Assembly (NCBI GenBank): GCA_016178435.1
Contig: JACOTK010000318.1
Span: 1-5,068 of the forward strand
Reading direction: 5' to 3'
Source of the DNA: Actinomycetota bacterium
Lineage (GTDB): Bacteria > Actinomycetota > Acidimicrobiia > Acidimicrobiales > CADCSY01
Length of the DNA stretch: 5,068 nt
This document shows positions 1 through 4,407 of the stretch, one piece after another (within the stretch, counting starts at the first letter, position 1; the number at the start of each line of letters is the position of its first letter). The notes under the pieces are model-generated. The model saw nothing but the letters and a program-made list of their open reading frames with translations, searched no databases and was not told the origin of the DNA. The translations under genes and the position numbers were made by a program.

Positions 1-177
1 CAGCCGCTGATTCTCGGCCCCGCCCTTCGCCTGCACGCGCTCGTGACCGTGTTGGCCGTGGCGGGGGGTCTGGCGATCGGCGGCATCCTGGGGGCGTTCC
101 TGTCGGTGCCGCTCGTGGCCTTCGCCGTCCAGATGGGCCACGTCTACCGGACCCGTACTGACGAGCCCGCCGCCTGA
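1..177 (+). CDS. AI-2E family (PerM-like) membrane transporter, C-terminal end only
   Basis: The frame is open from base 1 and stops at 175-177, giving the last 58 residues of a protein that begins outside the window. The translation starts QPLILGPALRLHALVTVLAV and continues through a Gly-rich hydrophobic stretch (GGLAIGGILGAFLSVPLVAF) to a short polar tail. This matches the conserved C-terminus of the AI-2E/PerM transporter family, where a 'QPxxxGxxxxLH' motif precedes a membrane segment with 'GxxxGxxGAxxxxP'. Family members are inner-membrane proteins of about 340-400 residues with around eight membrane segments; roles reported in the family include signal-molecule export and ion/proton antiport. 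The specific substrate cannot be told from this fragment. No gene follows closely on the same strand, so it probably ends its transcription unit. I am confident of the family and have no view on the substrate. Confidence 0.85.
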   Translation, partial: QPLILGPALRLHALVTVLAVAGGLAIGGILGAFLSVPLVAFAVQMGHVYRTRTDEPAA

Positions 178-487
178 CGATGCCCGCTGGTCTTGATCTC
201 TGGTATCGGCTGCTTCGTTGTTGGAGGACAGGGTTCGTTCAATAGGGACCGAAGCGCGAGGGCCGGCTGACCAACTCGGAAAGTCGTGCCAACGACTCAG
301 GGGGAACGTCCCGGCCTGAGTTCTTCACTTGCCATGCGAGGAGCTCTGCGCTTAGCCCGCACCTTTCAGTAAGCGGCTCGGGCTGAGGGGTCCGCGTCCG
401 CGAAAGAGCCCTCCTGGCAAGGGAAACTGATGGTGTCGAAGCAACAGCAACCCCCTGTCGGAAGGGCACTCTCATGGTGAATCGTAA
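178..487. other. gene-poor stretch between transporter and transposase debris
   Basis: No recognisable gene lies here. A small perfect inverted repeat, agtcgt-gcca-acgact (282-297), could form a weak hairpin about 105 bases after the transporter stop, but it has no T-run. A 78-codon open frame on the minus strand (475-239) encodes a fairly protein-like end (LSAELLAWQVKNSGRDVPPE), but I do not recognise it, see no ribosome binding site, and its third-position G+C is unremarkable. The right part (about 380-487) may be the degraded upstream end of the IS1380-type element that follows; I could not identify terminal inverted repeats. Confidence 0.4.
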
Positions 488-729
488 ACGGAGGCCCTCG
501 CCGGGATCTTGCGGCCCGGCAACGCCGGGACGATCGGCGGTGACACGAAGACGCAGGCCGCCTCGACGTGGCCGGGATCTTGCGGCCCGGCAACACCAAC
601 CTGCCCTCGGCCGACTTCGCCATCAACGCCGCCTGGATGACCGAAGCGCTCATCGCTCATGACCTGCTGGCGTGGATGCGGCTCGTCGCCCTCGACGGCG
701 ACCTCGCCCGCGCCGAACCCGACTACTGA
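488..729 (+). mobile_element. remnants of an IS1380-family transposase gene
   Basis: Two separate pieces of an IS1380-type DDE transposase lie in different frames. Piece one (488-529) reads TEALAGILRPGNAG, matching the conserved 'LRPGNAG' segment of actinobacterial IS1380 transposases. Piece two (571-729) reads NLPSADFAINAAWMTEALIA, continues AHDLLAWMRLVALDGDLARAEPDY and stops at 727-729. It matches the C-terminal conserved block of the family, 'LPSxxFxxNAAWxxxxxxAxDLLAWxxxxxLxGxLAxAEP'. Intact proteins run to roughly 450 residues and continue after AEP with an 'LRYRLLH' motif, missing here. The catalytic core between the pieces is lost, and the two are joined around a 24-bp duplication (500-523 and 571-594). 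The element cannot transpose itself. No terminal repeats or target duplication were found. Family assignment comes from remembered motifs, not a search. Confidence 0.7.
500..594 (+). repeat. 24-bp perfect direct repeat inside the transposase debris
   Basis: The 24 bases at 500-523 (beginning gccgggatcttgcggcccgg) recur exactly at 571-594, 71 bp apart, so the two copies are in different reading frames. The first copy is in the expected protein context (LAGILRPGN followed by AG). The second is fused directly to the C-terminal block (LRPGN followed by TNLPSAD), where the family normally has a different sequence. The copy at 571 therefore looks like a product of recombination or template slippage rather than original coding sequence. 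Confidence 0.85.
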
Positions 730-784
730 AAGGTCCGGATTAGGTAATCGTGAGGTATCCGTACTCCGTAACAGCCTCCCCAAG

Positions 785-827
785 TACAAACCTCACTTAT
801 ACAAACTTCACTTGGTACAATCCCAAC
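785..827 (+). promoter_or_regulatory. promoter with 15-bp-spaced direct repeats in front of the ATPase gene
   Basis: The 14-mer tacaaacctcactt (785-798) recurs with one change as tacaaacttcactt (800-813). A third TACAA follows at 816, giving units about 15-16 bp apart in an A/T-rich block within G/C-rich surroundings. TACAAT at 816-821 is a good sigma-70-type -10 hexamer and lies six bases before the ATG at 828, so transcription would start at or next to the start codon and the mRNA would be leaderless, a common arrangement in actinobacteria. No convincing -35 hexamer is visible at the usual distance. TATACA at 798-803 is an alternative -10. The repeats could bind a regulator or the ATPase itself (inference). 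Confidence 0.6.
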
Positions 828-2294
828 ATGGATCGTCCAACCGAGCTCTTCGACCGGGAGGCCGAGTGGTCTGACCTCGTCGATTTCGCACAGCAGGGTG
901 GCCCAGGCATCCGACTGGCCCTCGTCCGAGGCAGGAGACGGCAGGGCAAGTCCTTCTTGTTGCGTCGCCTCGCCGAGAGGAGCGGGGGCTTTTACTACCA
1001 AGCTCTCGAGCAGGAGCAGTCCCAGGCCCTTGACGCCTTCGGTACAGCGGCCGGCGAGTACCTCGATGTTCCAGGAGGGCGACTTGCGTTCGCCGGCTGG
1101 GAGGACGCGATCCGAGCAATCACCGACATCCGCCAGGGAGACAAGCCGGCACTGGTCGTGATCGACGAGTTTCCCTACCTGCTCGCGCATTCACCGGAGC
1201 TGCCCTCGCTCCTCCAGCGACGCATCGACGCATCACGCGACAGCGGCGCAGCAGTCCGTCTCATCCTCTGCGGCTCTGCCTTGTCGGTGATGGCGAACCT
1301 CCTCGTAGGCACACAGGCGCTACGGGGCCGTGCCAGTCACGACTTGCCAGTCGGAACCTTCGACTATCGGACAGCAGGGCAGTTCTGGGCCATCGACGAA
1401 CCGAAGGTCGCCTTCCATGTCCACGCAGTGCTGGGGGGCACGCCGGGCTACCGCGATCTCGTGTCCGCCAAGGCTCCGACCCGGATGGGGGACTTTGTTC
1501 GCTGGCTCGAGCACGGCGTCCTCAACCCAGCCAGTGCCATGTTCCGTGAGGATGACTACCTGCTGAGCGAGGAGCGCGCCCTCTCCGACCGAGCGCTCTA
1601 CCACGCCGTGGTCGGCGCCATCGCGGCCGGGAACACGTCCCAGGCGAACATCGCCGCCGCAGTCGGGCGAGAGAACCGGGCCGTCCAGCATCCCTTGAAG
1701 GCACTTGAGGAAGCGGGCTTCGTGGCTCGGGACGACGACATGTTCAAGAGACGCCGCCCGATCTACCGGCTCGCCGATCCCATCGTGCGCTTCCACCACG
1801 TCGTGACGCGTCGCGACCTCGCCCGCTTCGAGGACCGACGCTTCGCCGACGCCTGGGCCGACGCTCAGCCGCGATTCTCAACTCATGTGCTCGGTCCACA
1901 CTTCGAGCAGCTAGCCCGTGACTTCGTGTTCAAGTTCGCATCACCGGTAACAACGGGTGGGCAGGTCAGTGAGGTCGGCGCTGCGATCGTCAACGACTCA
2001 AAGGCGAGAGCTCAACACGAGCTCGATGTGGTCGCCATGGTCCGGAGAGGCAGCGGTGCAACAGAGGTAGCGGCCATCGGTGAGGCGAAGCACACCACGA
2101 AGATGAGGACCATCGCCGATCTCGACAGGCTCCAGACGATCCGCGCTCTCCTCATCGACCGAGGCCAGGCACAGGCGGTCACGAAGCTCCTGCTCTTTTC
2201 GGCAACAGGATTCGACCGGAACCTCCTTGCCGCGGCGGAGGCCCGCGAGGATGTGGAGCTGATCGATCTCGAGCGGATGTACCGAGGCGCCTGA
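828..2294 (+). CDS. AAA-type ATPase with PD-(D/E)xK nuclease-like C-terminus (COG1672/DUF234 type)
   Basis: A 488-residue intact protein. A P-loop NTPase domain fills the N-terminal half: Walker A GRRRQGKS (35-42), Walker B ALVVIDEF (108-115) with catalytic-type DE at 113-114, and a sensor-like LILCGS (145-150). A winged-helix-like region follows (about 255-320, including NIAAAVGRENRAVQHPLKAL and ending in RRRPIYRLADPIVRFHH). The C-terminal part has HELDVVAM (397-404) and, 19 residues on, GEAK (418-421), the D...ExK spacing of PD-(D/E)xK nuclease-like folds and of the DUF234 region. Proteins of this architecture are widespread in archaea and actinobacteria and mostly lack a defined function; DNA processing or defence is inference only. 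The frame is open back to an ATG at 750, but I chose ATG 828 because homology begins at MDRPTELFDRE and the promoter repeats lie between the two. The gene stands alone, with a hairpin 31 bases downstream. It is the best-preserved gene in the window. Confidence 0.88.
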   Translation: MDRPTELFDREAEWSDLVDFAQQGGPGIRLALVRGRRRQGKSFLLRRLAERSGGFYYQALEQEQSQALDAFGTAAGEYLDVPGGRLAFAGWEDAIRAITDIRQGDKPALVVIDEFPYLLAHSPELPSLLQRRIDASRDSGAAVRLILCGSALSVMANLLVGTQALRGRASHDLPVGTFDYRTAGQFWAIDEPKVAFHVHAVLGGTPGYRDLVSAKAPTRMGDFVRWLEHGVLNPASAMFREDDYLLSEERALSDRALYHAVVGAIAAGNTSQANIAAAVGRENRAVQHPLKALEEAGFVARDDDMFKRRRPIYRLADPIVRFHHVVTRRDLARFEDRRFADAWADAQPRFSTHVLGPHFEQLARDFVFKFASPVTTGGQVSEVGAAIVNDSKARAQHELDVVAMVRRGSGATEVAAIGEAKHTTKMRTIADLDRLQTIRALLIDRGQAQAVTKLLLFSATGFDRNLLAAAEAREDVELIDLERMYRGA

Positions 2295-2324
2295 GTGCTC
2301 GACTGCGACCTCCACCAACTCTGC

Positions 2325-2353
2325 GATTGCCCATCCACGCCGAATGGGCAATC
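2325..2353 (+). terminator. hairpin after the ATPase gene, probable terminator
   Basis: A perfect 10-bp stem, gattgcccat (2325-2334) with atgggcaatc (2344-2353), encloses the 9-base loop ccacgccga and begins 31 bases after the ATPase stop. Only a short ctttc follows, so it is at best a weak U-tract terminator. G/C-rich actinobacteria often use U-poor hairpins. Because the dyad is symmetric, it could also stop minus-strand transcription running out of the nitrilase remnant. Confidence 0.5.
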
Positions 2354-2420
2354 CTTTCGCGGATGCGCTGAGATCGACGACGGTGCCGTCGGCGCAGGTG
2401 AGTCAACGTCTGTTGGAGGT

Positions 2421-2625
2421 TCAGGAACCAGCGCAGCCTGTGTTGACGGTGAGATGGAAGACATCGGGACGGGAGTAGTGGCCGATCGGATCGAATTCCC
2501 GTCTGGCCATGGTGAGCGCACCGAGATCGAGCGTGGCGACGAGCATGCCCGGCTCGCCGACGAGAGGACCGGCCAACACCGTCCCATCTGTTGTCCCACG
2601 TGGGAGCGACGTAGATGTCGATGCC
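2421..2625 (-). pseudogene. nitrilase-family (carbon-nitrogen hydrolase) remnant with internal deletion
   Basis: On the minus strand, 2625-2593 encodes GIDIYVAPTWD, the segment just after the catalytic-Cys region of nitrilases (usual form 'GVDIYxAPTWD'). In another frame, 2588-2421 encodes DGTVLAGPLVGEPGMLVATL, then DLGALTMARREFDPIGHYSR and PDVFHLTVNTGCAGS to a stop. This matches the nitrilase C-terminal block: 'PDGxxLAGP', a 'DLxxI' strand, 'FDxxGHYxRPDVFxLxVN'. In an intact nitrilase (about 310-350 residues) roughly 80 residues separate the two; here only four bases do, so the middle is deleted and the frame changed. The N-terminal half with catalytic Glu, Lys and Cys (CWEN) is not recognisable upstream. 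Intact enzymes hydrolyse nitriles to carboxylate and ammonia; this one cannot work. I am sure of the superfamily and less sure of nitrilase versus cyanide-hydrolysing relatives. Confidence 0.78.
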
Positions 2626-3063
2626 TACAAACCGCACCGAGGAGCTGCAGGCGTTCGCCATCGAGGCGGTGCGGCGATGACGACGTTGCGCTTGCCTACA
2701 GAGCCAAGTTCGCACTTCATGGGACCGTTCGTGGAGGTGGCTGACCGGGTCATACGAGAGGCGGTGCTCGTTCAACTCGGTGAGTGTGGGTTTCCAGCCG
2801 TGTGGCGGAAGGGTATCGCCCGGGCAAGCTTCGATGTCTGAAGAAAGTTGCTTGGCGAGGCCGGCGAGAACTGATCCGCTTGGGCCGAGCGCGCCTACGC
2901 TGGATGCCGTGAACCACCTGCTTGTCCTGCTGAGTGCTGCCTCGTGACGGATGGTGCTGCACCGTCCGCGGGATTCTCGCGGGATCCCGCCTGGGAGCCT
3001 GGCCGTCGAAAGCCCTCCAAGAGTCTCGAAAACCGTAGCCGACCAGCCCGATTTGCATACCAT
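2626..3063. other. no supportable gene between nitrilase remnant and tRNA-Arg
   Basis: Several frames are open on both strands, but none gives a recognisable protein or a consistent codon bias. The stretch just left of 2760 might include further eroded nitrilase sequence. A perfect 12-bp palindrome, gcgggatcccgc, lies at 2979-2990, and its first seven bases (gcgggat) also occur at 2968-2974. I could not pick out a convincing tRNA promoter; the only A/T-rich element close to the tRNA is atttgcatac (3051-3060). Confidence 0.4.
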
Positions 3064-3139
3064 GCTCCCGTAGCTCAGGGGATAGAGCGTCGGTTTCCTA
3101 AACCGTGCGTCGCAGGTTCGAATCCTGCCGGGGGCGCCA
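3064..3139 (+). tRNA. tRNA-Arg, anticodon CCT, CCA encoded
   Basis: All cloverleaf parts fit. The acceptor stem gctcccg (3064-3070) pairs with cgggggc (3129-3135) with one G-T wobble. The D arm is gctc/gagc (3073-3088). The anticodon stem tcggt/accgt has a mismatch only at its outer pair. The loop is TTCCTAA with anticodon CCT at 3097-3099 and U33 in front, the variable loop has five bases, and the T arm is gcagg-ttcgaat-cctgc (3112-3128). The discriminator base is G3136, followed by a genomically encoded CCA at 3137-3139. The anticodon reads the AGG arginine codon, rare in G/C-rich genomes. Such tRNA genes are frequent integration sites for islands, but no duplicated 3' end was seen in this window. 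Confidence 0.95.
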
Positions 3140-3147
3140 AGGAAACT

Positions 3148-3181
3148 CGCTCTGACCAGGACAAATGTCCTGGTCAGAGCG
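3148..3181. terminator. perfect 15-bp-stem hairpin after tRNA-Arg
   Basis: The arm cgctctgaccaggac (3148-3162) is the exact reverse complement of gtcctggtcagagcg (3167-3181), with loop aaat, beginning eight bases after the tRNA CCA. No T-run follows, so this would be a U-less terminator of the kind proposed for actinobacteria. It sits between the rightward tRNA and the leftward AbiEii remnant, so one symmetric hairpin could end transcription from both sides. A role as a repeat or a recombination substrate cannot be excluded. Confidence 0.6.
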
Positions 3182-3206
3182 TAGCGGGCGCGACCGCTGG
3201 TGACCG

Positions 3207-3782
3207 TCACGGTCCGCCATTTCCCGACCAGATTGGGAGGAGCGTGGGAGGAACTGCCGGTCGTGCCTGGCTTGCTCTTGTTGACACGGCTGCGGGCTTG
3301 CGGCCGGGATCACTCGGCGCCTGACCAGGGCGCGTCCAGCAGCAGATTGCCGGATGCGACGAGCGCAACGTGGTCAGCGGGTTCGATCTGGTATCGGTCT
3401 GGGTGCTCGGCAAGCGTGGTGAGCCACGGTACGCGAGCTTGATCTCGCATCGGGCGGCGCCGGTGTCCTTCACGGGTTCCAACTCGGTCCTCGTCGCAGT
3501 GAAGTCGCCGTGCCCGGCTCGTAGCGCTGGGTCGAGGTGGTCGGTCACTGCCTCCATGCCGGCCCGGAAGGCGGTATCGAAGTCCTTGGTCGCCCGCGCG
3601 CCCGAGTCAATGCGCAGCTCCATCGCCACCCCGCCCTTCACGAGGAACAGCGGCTCGCCGTCCTCGGCATGCCGGGCCTCGTCGAGCATCGCTGCGACCA
3701 CCATGAAGCCGAGCCAACGACGCAGGCGCCCGGCCGCCACTCCGGTCTCCTTCGATGCTTCGGTGAGCCAGCGTTCCAGCAC
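3207..3782 (-). pseudogene. AbiEii/AbiGii-type nucleotidyltransferase toxin, truncated remnant
   Basis: The minus-strand frame opens at a GTG (3782) and reads MLERWLTEASKETGV, then LRRWLGFMVVAAMLDEA, FLVKGGVAMELRI (47-58) and RATKDFDTAF (63-72). The KGG motif and the 'R-T-K-D-x-D' block with paired aspartates (D67, D69) are the nucleotidyltransferase signature of AbiEii-type toxins, the killer half of type IV abortive-infection toxin-antitoxin systems. Recognisable sequence runs to KLAYRGS (about residue 121, near base 3420); beyond that the frame yields low-grade sequence until it stops at 3207-3209. Intact relatives are roughly 250-300 residues, so more than half the protein is missing. No ribosome binding site precedes the GTG. 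An ATG exists at 3802 one frame off, so an indel near the start is also possible. It lies directly downstream of a winged-helix remnant, as an antitoxin-toxin pair would. I judge it inactive. Confidence 0.72.
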
Positions 3783-3799
3783 GCTGACGTTGTGGGCGG

Positions 3800-4099
3800 C
3801 ATGAACTCGTTCAACGGTCCCACTGGAAACGAGCGGAAGCGGTACAGACCATGGCCGACCCGGTCATCCTGGCGGTCAACGAGACAGCGATCTCCAACTC
3901 GTTCCAGCAGCTCCTCTCCGAGGGCGACGGCGTGATGAGCCTGAGCGGGGCTGACTCCGGACAGTCGAGCGATGGTCCGTAGATTCAGCTCAGCGGTGGT
4001 CTCGGTCAACACCGCGAGAATGCGCCCCCGCACACCAGGGATCACCACCTCGACCGAGCGCCGGAAGTCCACGGCGACATTGCACGGGATAAGGATCAC
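3800..4099 (-). pseudogene. winged-helix DNA-binding remnant, possible antitoxin partner
   Basis: The minus-strand frame from ATG 4099 reads MILIPCNVAVDFRRSVEVVI, then PGVRGRILAVLTETTAELNL and RTIARLSGVSPAQA. The second part has the shape of a winged helix-turn-helix (helix, turn 'LNLRTIARLSGVSPAQA', recognition helix). Similar N-termini (DFRxPVEAVIPGxxGRxLAVL) occur on actinobacterial nucleotidyltransferase and regulator proteins of toxin-antitoxin type. After about residue 58 (base 3926) the expected 'xxxxLVELGLVxRR' segment is replaced by degenerate sequence and third-position G+C falls, so the gene is probably broken there. The frame stays open past 3800 but only as a shadow of the AbiEii frame. 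The likeliest native start is GTG 4072, before DFRR, or ATG 4099. Functional pairing with the AbiEii remnant is inferred from order and strand. Confidence 0.5.
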
Positions 4100-4127
4100 A
4101 GATGGAACGATTGATTCTTCTGTGATC
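4094..4127 (-). promoter_or_regulatory. 9-bp inverted repeat at the start of the winged-helix remnant
   Basis: gatcacaga (4094-4102) is mirrored exactly by tctgtgatc (4119-4127) across 16 bases, and the flanks are also A/T-richer than the surroundings (ataag, gataac). The left arm overlaps the ATG at 4099 and lies 22 bases or more upstream of the alternative GTG start at 4072. Its position and symmetry suit an operator for an autoregulating winged-helix protein (inference). No clear -35/-10 pair was identified. Confidence 0.4.
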
Positions 4128-4169
4128 GATAACGGGACGGACGATTCGTTGCCCCATGAACAGCAGAAT

Positions 4170-4181
4170 CACACTGGTGTG
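4170..4181. promoter_or_regulatory. short palindrome upstream of the TetR remnant
   Basis: cacac-tg-gtgtg is a perfect 12-bp dyad lying 35 bases before the strong ribosome binding site of the TetR/P450 pair. TetR-family repressors usually bind palindromes in their own upstream region, so this could be the operator. It is short enough to arise by chance. Confidence 0.25.
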
Positions 4182-4215
4182 GTCGTGCATCCAGCGCCTC
4201 AGGCGCCATGAGGTC

Positions 4216-4230
4216 AAGGAGGTTGTGATG
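4216..4230 (+). promoter_or_regulatory. strong ribosome binding site and start codon of the TetR remnant
   Basis: aaggagg at 4216-4222 is a near-perfect anti-16S match, five bases before ATG 4228-4230. It marks the original translation start of the regulator gene, although the DNA-binding domain that should follow is gone. It is the best Shine-Dalgarno sequence I noticed in the window. Confidence 0.6.
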
Positions 4231-4407
4231 GACCAGACGACGCAAGATCGACATCGAAGCTGTCGCCGCGGTCTTCGCTGGTGCCGTCGTGACGTTGCCG
4301 TGATCGAAGCTCTCATCGACGTCCCCGCGCCGGTCGACGACGACGGCTTCGTCACCACGTGGGTGGATGCCCTGGCCGGCTACTTCGCACCGAAGCCGGC
4401 GTCATGA
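4228..4407 (+). pseudogene. TetR-family regulator, C-terminal remnant with frameshift
   Basis: Two frames carry pieces of one protein end. From 4229 the sequence reads RRRKIDIEAVAAVFAGAVVT-LP to a stop at 4301-4303. From 4300 a neighbouring frame reads VIEALIDVPAPVDDDGFVTT, then WVDALAGYFAPKPAS to a stop at 4405-4407. Together they resemble the last helices of TetR-family regulators ('..AAAVFxGAxxTLP....DDDxFVxxWVDALxxyL.PK'). The N-terminal helix-turn-helix and most of the roughly 200-residue protein are missing: after MDQTT the reading jumps straight to the C-terminal domain, consistent with an internal deletion. A one-base change near 4292-4303 would restore the C-terminal frame. The stop overlaps the P450 start by ATGA, showing translational coupling in the ancestral operon, where the regulator probably controlled the P450. 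It cannot bind DNA as it stands. Family call is moderate, since C-terminal domains diverge. Confidence 0.6.

Noticed and set aside
239..475. 78-codon minus-strand open frame
   Set aside because: Partly protein-like but without a recognisable family, ribosome binding site or clear codon bias; kept only as a comment on the gene-poor stretch.
785..813. CRISPR-like repeat
   Set aside because: Units are 14 bp with a single spacer base between them and only two to three copies; there is no array structure and no cas gene.
750..827. 26-residue N-terminal extension of the ATPase from ATG 750
   Set aside because: The extension would be encoded by the promoter repeats and -10 box, has no ribosome binding site, and similarity to the family begins at ATG 828.
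723..1190. Minus-strand open frames antisense to the ATPase (723-1190, 808-1119, 1320-1799, 1998-2599)
   Set aside because: Shadow frames produced by the G/C-rich codon use of the intact ATPase gene; no family motif in any of them.
2295..2841. Plus-strand open frames overlapping the nitrilase remnant (2295-2744 and 2509-2841)
   Set aside because: They are antisense to recognisable nitrilase sequence, and their products have no family features.
3064..3139. tRNA-Arg as an attachment site of an integrated island
   Set aside because: No second copy of the tRNA 3' end and no integrase gene are present in the window, so integration remains only a possibility.
2179..3210. 343-codon minus-strand open frame
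   Set aside because: It runs antisense through the tRNA and yields the well-known false peptide PGRIRTCDARF...PLSYG that tRNA complements produce, then crosses the nitrilase remnant and the ATPase 3' end in the wrong frames.
3098..3313. Minus-strand open frame ending RPRQDSNLRRTV
   Set aside because: RQDSNLR is another classic artefact of translating tRNA complements; the rest is antisense to the hairpin.
2944..3324. 126-codon plus-strand open frame through the tRNA
   Set aside because: It contains the tRNA gene in full (GIERRFPKPCVAGSNPAGGA is a typical tRNA read-through peptide) and resembles no protein family.
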